Shown here: positions 8,864-17,625 of the stretch, in pieces
How positions within the stretch are numbered: position 1 is the first letter of the stretch
Layout of the letters: the number at the start of each line of letters is the position of its first letter
Assembly: GCF_000745975.1 (NCBI RefSeq)
Contig: NZ_JQKJ01000010.1
Location: 62,001 to 126,000 of the forward strand
Direction of reading: 5' to 3'
DNA length: 64,000 bases
DNA from: Desulfobacter vibrioformis DSM 8776
Lineage (GTDB): Bacteria; Desulfobacterota; Desulfobacteria; Desulfobacterales; Desulfobacteraceae
Position numbers and translations under genes: made by a program
Notes under the pieces: generated by a model
Told to the model about the DNA's origin: nothing
The model's database searches: none
What the model saw: only the letters and a program-made list of their open reading frames with translations

Positions 8864-9766
8864 ATGTTAAAAACAAACAAAGATAAAGTAGTTGAAATGT
8901 TTCTGGCCTGCACCCCCGGCATGCCCCGGGCTGGGGCCGGCTGGAAAGTGGACCATAAGGGAAATCCCTTTCTTCTGCCCGGCATCGGCGGCATCACCCT
9001 CAATGTCCAGGCCGGGGATCCGGCATTTGGCCTTGCCGGCGATCATATCGAACCCGGGGTTTCCTGCACGGCCAATATGGAAAAACCCAATGATTTTCCC
9101 AACAACACCCTGCAGCTTTTCTCCTGTGTGGGCAATGAGGCTAAAATCATTTCCGGGGACGCCCGGGGAGAGACCGGCGTGGTTATCGGCCACCACGGCG
9201 GCTCCGAACATGTGATTGTGGAGTTCTCCCGGAAAACCAAGGAAAAGATGAGCTATGACGACAAAATCCTGATCCGGGCCAAGGGCCAGGGACTGGCCCT
9301 GACCGACTATCCCGGAATCAAACTGTTCAACCTGGACCCGGACCTGCTGGAAAAAATGAATATTGTTGAAACCGGGGCAGGGGTGCTCCAGGTGCCGGTG
9401 ACCACCATTGTACCTGCGCCCTGCATGGGATCAGGTGTTGGACGGGCCCATGTGGGGGCAGGCGATTATGATATTATGACCTCAGATCCCGAAACCGTGA
9501 AAAAATACAATCTGGATAAAATCAGGTTCGGAGATTTTGTGGCCCTGACGGACCATGACAATTCCTATGGCAGGGCCTATGTCCGGGGCGCGGTCACCAT
9601 CGGCATTGTGGTGCACTCCGACTGCCTGCTGGCCGGCCATGGTCCGGGGGTCTCCACCCTTTTGACCTGTGCAGCCCCGCAGATTGAACCCCAAATTGAC
9701 CCATCTGCCAATATCGCCGATCTTCTCGGGATCGGCAGTGCAGCCCCGGATACGAATGACGATTAA
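8864..9766 (+). CDS. DUF4438 domain-containing protein
   Basis: 300 residues, covering essentially the whole length of the DUF4438 family. Recognisable stretches are [47 protein letters not shown], and [18 protein letters not shown] with [11 protein letters not shown] near the C-terminus. No signal peptide or membrane segment, so probably cytoplasmic. As far as I know, members have solved structures but no assigned reaction; the conserved His/Asp/Gly patches suggest an enzyme. Its end overlaps the following membrane-protein gene by 11 bases, so the two are probably translationally coupled. Confidence 0.85.
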   Translation: MLKTNKDKVVEMFLACTPGMPRAGAGWKVDHKGNPFLLPGIGGITLNVQAGDPAFGLAGDHIEPGVSCTANMEKPNDFPNNTLQLFSCVGNEAKIISGDARGETGVVIGHHGGSEHVIVEFSRKTKEKMSYDDKILIRAKGQGLALTDYPGIKLFNLDPDLLEKMNIVETGAGVLQVPVTTIVPAPCMGSGVGRAHVGAGDYDIMTSDPETVKKYNLDKIRFGDFVALTDHDNSYGRAYVRGAVTIGIVVHSDCLLAGHGPGVSTLLTCAAPQIEPQIDPSANIADLLGIGSAAPDTNDD

Positions 9767-10673
9767 GCCCGTAATCCGCATATACCTGGTCTGGGGCCTG
9801 GGAACACTTGGATTCCAGGCCCTGGGCCGGATATTGCCTGAAACGGCCCGGGCCGGATTTGATTATATTATTATTGCGGGCCTGATTGCCTGCCTGGCCC
9901 GGATGACCCGGATTTATCAAACACAGGTTGAACCGGCCATCGGCACAGACACGGCCCGGCGTCTGTCCTGGATCGGCGTTTTGACGCTGATCTTTGTAAT
10001 CCTCTGCCTGTGGGTGAGCCAGGCCGGTGTGAAAAGCAATATCATTACGGCGCTGTCCACGGCAACCCTGGTGCTTTTGGCCTGTGTGGCAGGCCACTGG
10101 CTGGCCATATCACTGAAGCGCCCTTCTGAATTTATTCCCATTGGCATGGCCGTGGCCCTGTCCGACATATTCAGTGTCTTTTCAGGCCCCACCCGCAACT
10201 TTGCAGAAAATCTTTCCGACTACTACCGGGAAGGCATGACAGGACCGGTGCCCCTGGTGGATTTTTTCCTGGTCAAAATGCCCATGCCCGGCACTGATTA
10301 TTTTATGCCCGTATTCGGCATCACCGACTGGATCGTGGTGGCCTTGCTGTCTGCAGGTGCCCTTCGGTTCAGCATGGACGACAATGTATTCAGCCTTGCC
10401 GGATCAAAACAGGTGCCAAATAAATCCCGGGCATTTTTCCCCGTGGCAGGCATTGGTCTGATGCTCTCCATTGTGGCGGCAAGAGCCATGGACTTATACC
10501 TGCCGGCCCTGCCTTTTATCGTCATTGTTTTTCTAAGCGCCATGGCAGCAAAATATCCCGCAGTCCGAAAACTTGGGTCAGAGGAGATCCGGGCCATGAT
10601 TTTTGTGGGTCTCCTGATGGGTGTGCTCACTGCCCTGTTTGCCTTCATGAAGAATGGCATCAGACCTGATTGA
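9756..10673 (+). CDS. polytopic membrane protein with presenilin/SPP-like aspartyl protease motifs
   Basis: 305 residues, about nine membrane segments (roughly 7-24, 36-50, 71-88, 95-120, 126-144, 183-204, 228-246, 247-264, 280-297). D137 lies inside a segment reading [11 protein letters not shown]191 inside [12 protein letters not shown] followed by GALRF, and P250-A-L252 opens a later segment. In presenilin and signal peptide peptidase the catalytic pair is YD (TM6) and GxGD (TM7), with PAL starting TM9 and one segment between. The same order and similar spacing appear here. The second motif is GITD rather than GLGD. ATG 9756 is preferred because a more upstream frame would sit inside DUF4438. 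Function as an intramembrane protease is inference; it could be an unrelated membrane protein. Confidence 0.5.
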   Translation: MTIKPVIRIYLVWGLGTLGFQALGRILPETARAGFDYIIIAGLIACLARMTRIYQTQVEPAIGTDTARRLSWIGVLTLIFVILCLWVSQAGVKSNIITALSTATLVLLACVAGHWLAISLKRPSEFIPIGMAVALSDIFSVFSGPTRNFAENLSDYYREGMTGPVPLVDFFLVKMPMPGTDYFMPVFGITDWIVVALLSAGALRFSMDDNVFSLAGSKQVPNKSRAFFPVAGIGLMLSIVAARAMDLYLPALPFIVIVFLSAMAAKYPAVRKLGSEEIRAMIFVGLLMGVLTALFAFMKNGIRPD

Positions 10674-10979
10674 ATTTCCGCTGAAATATACCACCCACAT
10701 TATAGCACGCGGTGTCCCCCCAATTTATAACCCGGTCCTGTCCCTGCCTGAATGTTGCCCGGCGCAATATAAAAAAATTATTTATTGCAAACAATTTATG
10801 ATATAAAAGTACCGTAACCATTCTGGTATGTGATTCAGGAAAATAAACGTCTTAGGTGCCCGGAAAAATCAGTTCTCCATTTATTTGCCTTTTGGTCCGT
10901 ATTCTTCGTTGCGGCCCAGGGCATTCCGAGTCTCCCAGGCTCACAACGTATTTTCACCGCATGAGTAAAAGGAGTTTTT
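10674..10979. other. intergenic region before aconitase
   Basis: 306 bases without a convincing gene. The first half is AT-rich (around 10770-10820). Bases ~10880-10930 (CCTTTTGGTCCGTATTCTTC and following) resemble 53693-53740, suggesting a degraded dispersed repeat. AAAGGAG lies five bases before the aconitase ATG. No clear terminator or riboswitch seen. Confidence 0.5.
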
Positions 10980-13667
10980 ATGGATCAAAACAAATTTGGC
11001 AGTAAAGATCACCTGAAGCTATCTAGTACGTCAGCGCAATTCTATAGGCTTGAGAACCTGGAAAAACAAGGCATAGGACACATCAGCCGCCTGCCGTTTT
11101 CAATTAAAATATTATTGGAGCAGGCCCTGCGCAACCTGGACCACTTCCAGGTGAATGAAGATGATATCGTTGCTCTGGCAAATTGGCAGCCTAAACAAAA
11201 ATCTGAAAAAGAGATCCCTTTTAAGCCGACCCGGGTCATTCTGCAAGACTTGACAGGCGTTCCCGCTTTAGTTGATTTAGCTGCCCTGCGAACATCCATG
11301 AGCCAATTAGGGGGCAATCCTGCTGTCATCAACCCCAAAATACCAGTGGATCTGATTATTGATCACTCCATTCAAGTTGACTCCTTTGGCATGCCAGACT
11401 CTCTCCAGATCAACATGGAAAAGGAATTTGAACGTAACCGGGAAAGATATGAATTTTTAAAATGGGGACAAAAAAACTTTAAAAATATGAAGATCTTCCC
11501 CCCCGGCGTGGGCATTGTCCACCAGGTGAACCTGGAGTCCCTGGCCAATGTCGTGCAAATGAGAGAGAATATCTGTTTTTCCGATACCGTGGTTGGCACC
11601 GACTCCCACACGCCAATGGTGAACAGTTTAGGCGTGTTAGGCTGGGGTGTTGGTGGGATTGAAGCGGAATCCGTCATGCTGGGACAACCCATTTATATGC
11701 AAATCCCCCAGGTTGTAGGATTCAAGCTGACCGGGAAAATGAGTCCCGGAACCACAGCCACAGATCTGGTTTTCAGAATTGTACAAATCTTAAGACAAGT
11801 GGGTGTGGTGGAAAAATTTGTTGAGTTTTATGGTGACGGGCTTTCAGGGCTTAGTCTTGCGGACCGGGCCACGATCTCCAACATGGCCCCCGAATATGGC
11901 GCAACCATGGGGTTCTTCCCCACAGATACCGAGACGTTGCGCTATTTAAAAGGTACCGGCAGAAGTCCTGAAGTCATTGAAAGAGTCGAGCATTACTGCA
12001 AAGCCCAAGGTCTCTTCCGAACGGACGGAATGTCCGCACCTGAGTTTTCAGATGACATTGAGCTGGACCTCTCAACGGTTGAGCCTTCCCTGGCAGGCCC
12101 CAAACGTCCCCAGGACCGAATCGGATTATCGGATATGAAACATGCCTGGGCAAAATCCTTAACAGCACCGGTCAGCCAACGGGGATACGAGCTAAAAGAG
12201 AACGAGCTGTCTGCCCAGGCAGAAATCCGCCTTCCTGAGTCCGAAAAGCCTTTTGTCCTGGCACACGGCTCTGTTGTACTGGCTGCCATTACCTCCTGTA
12301 CCAATACCAGCAATCCATCTGTCATGATCGCTGCCGGATTACTCGCCAGGAAAGCGGTTGAAAAGGGGCTGAAAACAAAACCCTGGGTCAAAACATCCCT
12401 GGCACCGGGATCAAGGGTTGTTACGGATTACCTGCACCAGGCAAAACTTGACAGCTTTTTAGAACAACTGGGATTTTTTACGGTGGGATATGGCTGCACA
12501 AGCTGTATTGGCAATTCCGGCCCCCTGCCGGAACCGGTTAGCGACGCTGTAATAGACAAAGACCTGGTCGTTGCCTCTGTTCTCTCCGGAAACCGCAATT
12601 TTGAAGGCAGAGTCAATCCGCTCACAAAAGCCAATTATCTGGCAAGCCCTCCCCTTGTTGTTGCGTATGCCATAACAGGAACCGTTAATATCAATCTCTT
12701 GGAAGATCCCCTGGGAACAGACCCAAATGGGCACCCGGTCTACTTGAAAGATATTTGGCCGGACCCAAGCGAAATCGCCGAGATTACCGCTCTAATCACG
12801 CCTGAAATGTATCTGAAACGGTATAGCAATTTTGAAACGCTCTCCCCGCTTTGGAACGAAATTCCAACCAAGGGCGATGAAGTTTATGCCTGGGACCAAT
12901 CCTCAACGTATATCAGAAATCCGCCCTTTTTCCTGAATATGAGCAAGGCGCTGAAACCGATCCGTGATATCGTTGACGCGAAGGTGCTGGTTAAGGTAGG
13001 AGACTCGGTTACCACCGACCATATTTCACCTGCCGGAGCCATCTCAAAAAACAGCCCTGCTGCGGCTTATTTGCTTGAACATGAAATCCAACAGGCGGAT
13101 TTCAATTCATATGGCTCCCGGCGGGGAAATGACCAGGTGATGGTCAGAGGCACCTTTGCCAACATCAGATTAAGGAACCAGCTTGCACCTGGGACAGAAG
13201 GGGGTATTACCACCTATCTTCCCACCGGCGAACAGATGTCGATTTTCGACGCTTCCGAAAAATATAAGGCTTCCGGAACACCTTTAATTGTTTTAGCCGG
13301 CAGGGAATACGGCACAGGATCTTCGCGGGACTGGGCAGCCAAGGGGACTTATCTTTTAGGTGTCAAAGCGGTTATTGCCACCAGCTACGAAAGGATTCAC
13401 AGATCCAATCTGCTGGGCATGGGCGTTTTACCCCTGCAGTTTAAAGACAGTAACTCTCCGGATTCCCTGAACCTGACCGGGAAGGAATCCTATTCCATTT
13501 TGGGACTGAGTGATGAAATCAAACCCGGCCAGGAGTTGACACTGAAAGTGGATGACCGGGAAATTGCTGTTGTGCTTCGATTGGATACGCCTGTGGAAAT
13601 TGAGTACTACCAAAATGGAGGGATTCTGCATACCGTGTTAAGAAACTTCATTAAAGACGTGGGTTGA
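10980..13667 (+). CDS. acnA: aconitate hydratase A
   Basis: 895 residues, typical of the AcnA/IRP-type aconitases. Interconverts citrate and isocitrate through a [4Fe-4S] cluster in the cytoplasm. Cluster ligands are visible as [11 protein letters not shown] (Cys near 439) and [12 protein letters not shown] (two Cys near 505-508). The substrate-binding [20 protein letters not shown] block and the C-terminal swivel domain with [15 protein letters not shown] are complete. A strong ribosome binding site precedes ATG 10980. It stands alone, not in a TCA operon. Together with the CoA-transferase and fumarase in this window it fits complete acetate oxidation. A short AAGGGG/CCCCTT hairpin (about 13675-13695) after the stop may end transcription but lacks a T-run. 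Confidence 0.95.
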   Translation: MDQNKFGSKDHLKLSSTSAQFYRLENLEKQGIGHISRLPFSIKILLEQALRNLDHFQVNEDDIVALANWQPKQKSEKEIPFKPTRVILQDLTGVPALVDLAALRTSMSQLGGNPAVINPKIPVDLIIDHSIQVDSFGMPDSLQINMEKEFERNRERYEFLKWGQKNFKNMKIFPPGVGIVHQVNLESLANVVQMRENICFSDTVVGTDSHTPMVNSLGVLGWGVGGIEAESVMLGQPIYMQIPQVVGFKLTGKMSPGTTATDLVFRIVQILRQVGVVEKFVEFYGDGLSGLSLADRATISNMAPEYGATMGFFPTDTETLRYLKGTGRSPEVIERVEHYCKAQGLFRTDGMSAPEFSDDIELDLSTVEPSLAGPKRPQDRIGLSDMKHAWAKSLTAPVSQRGYELKENELSAQAEIRLPESEKPFVLAHGSVVLAAITSCTNTSNPSVMIAAGLLARKAVEKGLKTKPWVKTSLAPGSRVVTDYLHQAKLDSFLEQLGFFTVGYGCTSCIGNSGPLPEPVSDAVIDKDLVVASVLSGNRNFEGRVNPLTKANYLASPPLVVAYAITGTVNINLLEDPLGTDPNGHPVYLKDIWPDPSEIAEITALITPEMYLKRYSNFETLSPLWNEIPTKGDEVYAWDQSSTYIRNPPFFLNMSKALKPIRDIVDAKVLVKVGDSVTTDHISPAGAISKNSPAAAYLLEHEIQQADFNSYGSRRGNDQVMVRGTFANIRLRNQLAPGTEGGITTYLPTGEQMSIFDASEKYKASGTPLIVLAGREYGTGSSRDWAAKGTYLLGVKAVIATSYERIHRSNLLGMGVLPLQFKDSNSPDSLNLTGKESYSILGLSDEIKPGQELTLKVDDREIAVVLRLDTPVEIEYYQNGGILHTVLRNFIKDVG

Positions 13668-14131
13668 TTTTAAGAAGGGGGCATCCACGCCCCTTAGCAT
13701 GTTGCCTCAATAATTGTACTTTCCTTTGTCCGGCGACTGAACCCACCCGGCTACAGGCGCAGCAGATTGTGCCTGTAGCCGCCTTCCATAGACAACAATC
13801 CCACGGCCAAGTTGCTGCCAGCTGAAAGCAGTATATAAATTTTGCAACACCTGGTCATTCCCACTGCCTAGCAGGGCCTTTTTCAAACTCCATCCGCCGG
13901 CCATGGACGTCTCTTCCTTTGACATCGTCGCCGATATAATTGTCGCCCATCAGGGGAATACCATCTGCAGCCATAACCATCCTCTACTTTTCTGCTCATT
14001 AAGGACTCGTTCGCCGTTAGAAAAACAATCTATTGACACAATATATTTAATCTGAAAAATCTTTACAGTTATCAAAAAGATTGGTACGGCTCATATCTTA
14101 GAATATTAATGGCAATGAGAGGAAGATTAGT
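13668..14131. other. intergenic region between aconitase and the ATPase pair
   Basis: 464 bases. It begins with a weak hairpin after aconitase. Bases 13700-13970 hold only short minus-strand frames (39-72 residues) with no recognisable family, possibly a gene remnant. From ~14010 the sequence becomes AT-rich, as in the following genes. TTGACA at 14033-14038 could be a -35 element for the ATPase pair, but no good -10 is seen at the right spacing. Confidence 0.45.
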
Positions 14132-15319
14132 ATGAAAATTGAGTCGATACGGCTAAAAAATTTTAAAGCTTTTCGAAATGCAGAATTAAAGGATTTGCCG
14201 AATTTCTGTGTTTTAGTGGGTGCAAATGGCACTGGCAAGAGCTCAATTTTTAGCATATTTGGTTTTCTTCGTGATGCCCTTACTACAAATGTAACTACTG
14301 CGTTAATGAAATTAGGCGGTAGCCGTGGATTTCAGGAAGTACGTAGCAGAAATACTAAAGGCCCTATTGAAATAGAGCTTAAGTTTCGTCAACAACCAGA
14401 TAGCCCTTTGACCACATATTTTTTGCAAATTAGAGAAGAAAACGGGAAAGGGGTCGTTGAGCGTGAAATTTTAAAGTATAGACGGGGTAGCAGTGGACAG
14501 CCTTGGCACTTCCTCGACTTTACAAGAGGAAAAGGTACTGCTGTTACTAACGAGTTAGACTCTGTCACCGATGTAAAAGATCTAAATAGGGAAGAACAAA
14601 CTTTAAAGGCATCCGACATTTTGGCCGTTAAAGGGTTAGCTCAATTTGCAAGATTTCCTGCTGTTATGACACTTGGCAATCTCATTGAGAATTGGCATGT
14701 CTCTGATTTTCACATTAATAAAGCTCGACCGGAGCAAGATGCTGGATATGCGGAGCACTTATCGAGTGAAGGTGAAAATTTATCTTTAGTAATTCAATAC
14801 CTACATAATCATCATCCAGAGATTTTCGAAAAAATTCTAACGCTTTTAAAACGAAGAGTTCCTGGAATTACAAATGTAAAATCAAAAACAACAGAAGAAG
14901 GGCGGGTGCTTCTTAAATTTCAAGATGGTAAATTTGAAGATCCATTTCTTGCTCGTTATGTTTCTGATGGGACCATAAAAATGTTGGCCTATTTAACACT
15001 TTTGTATGACCCTGAGCCTCATCCTCTTTTATGTGTTGAAGAACCGGAAAATCAGCTTTATCCAAAATTGTTATGGGAACTTGCTGAAGAATTTCGTGCG
15101 TATGCTAATCGCGGTGGACAAGTTTTCGTGTCAACACATTCTCCTGATTTTCTAAATTCAACGAGAATAGAAGAGGTTTTTTGGCTTGTTAAAAAAGAGG
15201 GATATTCTGAAATTCGACGAGCTGCAGATGATGAACAAATAGTTTCGTTTATGGCAGCTGGCGATCAGATGGGGTATCTTTGGGATCAAGGCTTTTTAGA
15301 GGGAGCAGATCCGGAATGA
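14132..15319 (+). CDS. AAA family ATPase (AAA_21/OLD-like, SMC-type)
   Basis: 395 residues. Residues 1-15 (MKIESIRLKNFKAFRNAE) are typical of the RecF/OLD/SMC-type ATPases. Walker A is GANGTGKSS at 31-39, the Walker B/D-loop region is LLCVEEPENQLYP near 300, and VSTHSPDF near 335 is the H-loop. A signature-like SSEGENLS lies near 210. There is no TOPRIM domain in this protein; it is supplied by the next gene, whose ATG overlaps this stop (ATGA). Such ATPase + TOPRIM pairs belong to the wider OLD/PARIS-like class of phage-defence modules. Codon use is much more AT-rich than neighbours, indicating horizontal acquisition. Defence role is inferred. Confidence 0.85.
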   Translation: MKIESIRLKNFKAFRNAELKDLPNFCVLVGANGTGKSSIFSIFGFLRDALTTNVTTALMKLGGSRGFQEVRSRNTKGPIEIELKFRQQPDSPLTTYFLQIREENGKGVVEREILKYRRGSSGQPWHFLDFTRGKGTAVTNELDSVTDVKDLNREEQTLKASDILAVKGLAQFARFPAVMTLGNLIENWHVSDFHINKARPEQDAGYAEHLSSEGENLSLVIQYLHNHHPEIFEKILTLLKRRVPGITNVKSKTTEEGRVLLKFQDGKFEDPFLARYVSDGTIKMLAYLTLLYDPEPHPLLCVEEPENQLYPKLLWELAEEFRAYANRGGQVFVSTHSPDFLNSTRIEEVFWLVKKEGYSEIRRAADDEQIVSFMAAGDQMGYLWDQGFLEGADPE

Positions 15320-15867
15320 GGACCATAGTTTTTTTTCTCGAAGAGCCTTCCGCCAAAGAAATGCTTCAAGGAGTTATTCACCGTATTTTACCGGATGAGA
15401 TTCTCGTCCGGTATGTTGTTTTTCAAGGGAAACAAGATTTAGAAAAAAATCTTAAAATAAAACTGCGTGCATGGACATTGCCTAATTGCAGTTTCGTTAT
15501 CATGCGAGATCAAGATTCAGGTGATTGCAAAGTAATCAAAGAAACGTTAGCCAATATTTGTGAGAAAGCTGGCAAAAAAGGAGTTCTGATCAGAATTGCT
15601 TGTCATGAATTGGAAAGCTTCTATTTAGGGGACTTAGCCGCGGTAGAAAAGGGTCTTGATTTAAAAGGCATTGAAAAAAGACAACAACAACGAAAATTCA
15701 GAGACCCGGATCTGCTGGCTAACCCTTCAGAAGAAATGTTTAAGCTTACCAATAATATTTATGATAAAGTTTCTGGTTCTCGTGCAATTGCTCCCTATTT
15801 AGCGATAGAATCCAATTTCTCTAAAAGTTTTAATACGCTGATTTCTGGAATTAAAAATTTAATTTAG
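15316..15867 (+). CDS. DUF4276 family protein (TOPRIM-like putative nuclease)
   Basis: 183 residues. The N-terminus FFLEEPSAKEML supplies the TOPRIM-type glutamate, MRDQDSGDC at 64-71 the DxD pair (D65, D67), and CHELESFYLGD at 97-106 is the most typical DUF4276 segment. The family is predicted to have a metal-dependent TOPRIM fold cutting nucleic acid under control of its ATPase partner. ATG 15316 overlaps the stop of the ATPase gene, so the products are probably made in step and may form a complex. AT-rich like its partner. An in-frame upstream start at 15280 would extend into the ATPase gene and is less likely. Confidence 0.8.
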   Translation: MRTIVFFLEEPSAKEMLQGVIHRILPDEILVRYVVFQGKQDLEKNLKIKLRAWTLPNCSFVIMRDQDSGDCKVIKETLANICEKAGKKGVLIRIACHELESFYLGDLAAVEKGLDLKGIEKRQQQRKFRDPDLLANPSEEMFKLTNNIYDKVSGSRAIAPYLAIESNFSKSFNTLISGIKNLI

Positions 15868-15958
15868 CTCAAAATTATGACGGTAATTGAGGAAAATAAA
15901 ACCCTACAATCTGTCTATAAATCCTGTTTTTTTATGAAAATGTTCGGTCAGTATATGT

Positions 15959-16105
15959 TCAATGTCATAAACTTAAGCATTGAGTATTTTATTTCACCAT
16001 GAAGGACCTGAAGAGCATGAAGAATATATGCCGGGAAATCAATCTTCATGTCATTCATGCGCTTCATGGTTTTAATTCGGAAGCATCTTAACTTTATGAC
16101 ATTGA
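15959..16105. repeat. nested imperfect inverted repeat
   Basis: The outer arms are TGTCATAAACTTAAG near 15962 and CTTAACTTTATGACA near 16087. The inner arms are about 28 bases: ACCATGAAGGACCTGAAGAG and following on the left pair imperfectly with TCTTCATGTCATTCATGCGC and following on the right. The whole could fold into one long cruciform. It lies just downstream of the AT-rich ATPase/DUF4276 pair. Confidence 0.65.
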
Positions 16106-16134
16106 GTATTGATCTCGTCATTTTTACTAAAATT

Positions 16135-16200
16135 GATGGCGTCGTAAAAAGCCTTCCGCCTACTGCGTTATGGCGTCTGACCAGACGCTCGACATACGAT
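16135..16200. repeat. half copy of the dispersed palindrome at 4794-4921
   Basis: Begins GATGGCGTCGTAAAAAGCCT and matches the reverse complement of the right arm at 4794-4921 over about 62 bases with only a few differences. The second arm is missing. Confidence 0.8.
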
Positions 16201-16251
16201 ACCCCAACGTTGGGGTCAACAGTAACCAACTTGCCAAAAAAGAGAACATAA

Positions 16252-17286
16252 ATGGACAAACTTACAGCCTGTTTGCTGATTGCCGGCGGTATTATCTTTA
16301 TGCTTCTGGGAATAAGAAAATTCCGGAGCAACAAAAAGCTGCTCAGTGATTTTTATATCGGAGATACATTTAATAGCGCCTTGATGGTGTACCATCACAT
16401 TCTGCTTTATATCTTTTTATCCGGCTATATCCTTGTACTGATATCTTTCATCTTAGATCAATTCCTGTCATCTGAATTCATCATCAGCGGGATTTTTTTT
16501 CTGGGCGCTGTATTTGTATTTCTCGAAAATAAACTGCATCACAATGCCATATCTGCCATGAAGGCCAATTTAGATGAGACCCTTCGCATCAGCAGCGCCC
16601 TTGAAAATGAAAGGGAACAGCTGATTTCATTAAATAAACAACTGCTTGAGACAGAGAACGTCACCATATTCGCGCTAGCGTATCAGGCCGAAATCCGTGA
16701 TAAAGTCACAGGCAACCATATCCTGCGCACCGCACAATATGTCAAACTGCTTGTTGAAGATCTCATGAAAAACAGTAAATACCGCAACTACATTTCTGTG
16801 GAATATAAAACGGAAATTGTGAAGTCTGCGCCGCTCCACGACATCGGAAAAGTCGGCATTCCCGACAGGATACTTCAAAAGGAAGGCCCGTTTACCCGGG
16901 ATGAATTTGAGATCATGAAACAGCACTGCCTTTTAGGGGCACAGATCATCAGAAAGGCCAATGAACGGCTTAATTTTAAATCCTTTTTAACCATTGCCGA
17001 ACAGATGACATTGTCACATCATGAAAAGTGGGATGGTTCCGGATATCCCAACGGCCTGAAGGGAGAAGAGATTCCCCTGTCAGGTAGAATCATGGCCCTA
17101 GCGGATGTATATGACGCGCTCAGGGCCAAACGGCAGTACAAGGCGTCATTTTCACACGAAAAGGCCTGCCGTATCATACGTGAAGAGAAGGGAACGCATT
17201 TTGATCCTGAAATCGTAGCGGCCTTTGAACGGGTTGAAGCGCAGTTCGAACAGATATCCATAACCATGAATAATGGGAACCATTAA
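16252..17286 (+). CDS. membrane HD-GYP domain cyclic-di-GMP phosphodiesterase
   Basis: 344 residues. Three hydrophobic segments lie in the first ~105 residues, then a short coiled coil (~105-135), then an HD-GYP domain from about 140. H196-D197 in PLHDIGKVGIPD and HHEKWDGSGYPNG (G264-Y265-P266) are intact, so hydrolysis of cyclic di-GMP is expected. Most HD-GYP proteins have a receiver or PAS input; here the sensor would be the membrane part. A single gene, preceded by repeat sequences. Unlike the ATPase pair upstream, its base composition matches the rest of the window. Confidence 0.88.
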   Translation: MDKLTACLLIAGGIIFMLLGIRKFRSNKKLLSDFYIGDTFNSALMVYHHILLYIFLSGYILVLISFILDQFLSSEFIISGIFFLGAVFVFLENKLHHNAISAMKANLDETLRISSALENEREQLISLNKQLLETENVTIFALAYQAEIRDKVTGNHILRTAQYVKLLVEDLMKNSKYRNYISVEYKTEIVKSAPLHDIGKVGIPDRILQKEGPFTRDEFEIMKQHCLLGAQIIRKANERLNFKSFLTIAEQMTLSHHEKWDGSGYPNGLKGEEIPLSGRIMALADVYDALRAKRQYKASFSHEKACRIIREEKGTHFDPEIVAAFERVEAQFEQISITMNNGNH

Positions 17287-17460
17287 CCAATGCGCTGGTG
17301 ATAAAAAGCGGCCTCCCTGATGGACAGAATCTTCTTGACACCCAGCCGCCCTTTATACTAAAGGAGCATCTAACCAATGTCCAGAAGGGCATACAAAACA
17401 AAAGCAGTTTCTAAGAAACTAGAGACAAGATACAGGAAACAAGAGGGCGAAGCGCCTGGG

Positions 17461-17485
17461 GCGCCCATTTTAGCCCCGCATTGTC
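17461..17485 (+). repeat. dispersed 25-base motif, copy 1
   Basis: Starts GCGCCCATTTTAGCCCCGCA and ends ATTGTC. An exact reverse-complement copy lies at 40835-40859. Both copies are downstream of a gene in the same relative orientation. Confidence 0.75.
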
Positions 17486-17550
17486 GGTGTCTTTAGTTTC
17501 ATTACTCGGTGTGGGCTTGCGGCCCATGTGGGTGATATACAATAAACAGT

Positions 17551-17610
17551 AACGGCCACGAAGGCTTTGCAGAAAACCCTTTTTTGCAAATTCTTTGTGG
17601 CCGTTTTTTA
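17551..17610 (+). terminator. rho-independent terminator hairpin in leader of uptake operon
   Basis: The left arm begins AACGGCCACGAAGGCTTTGC; the right arm ends CTTTGTGGCCGTT and is followed by a T-run. The arms pair over about 20 bases with few mismatches. It lies 15 bases before the FecCD start and more than 260 bases after the previous gene, so it may be an attenuator of the uptake operon as well as a plain terminator. Confidence 0.75.
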
Positions 17611-17625
17611 TTTGAACCGTATTTC

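Larger units (their letters stand above)
15868..16251. other. intergenic region rich in inverted repeats
   Basis: 384 bases with no gene. It contains a nested inverted repeat (15959-16105), a half copy of the 4794-4921 palindrome (16135-16200) and, directly after it, a perfect 16-bp palindrome ACCCCAAC-GTTGGGGT at 16201-16216, 35 bases before the HD-GYP start. Confidence 0.7.
17287..17625. other. leader region of the uptake operon
   Basis: 339 bases between the HD-GYP stop and the FecCD start. It holds a copy of a 25-base dispersed motif (17461-17485), a short GC hairpin around 17514-17530 (TGGGC/GCCCA), and a strong terminator hairpin (17551-17610). No B12 box or other riboswitch core that I recognise. 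The arrangement would allow conditional termination. Confidence 0.5.

Noticed and set aside
13707-13925. 72-codon minus-strand frame between aconitase and the ATPase pair
   Set aside because: No good ribosome site and no recognisable motif; possibly a remnant, not called as a gene.
17287-17610. Cobalamin riboswitch upstream of the FecCD operon
   Set aside because: I looked for the B12 box and the conserved core and did not find them; only the terminator hairpin is supported.
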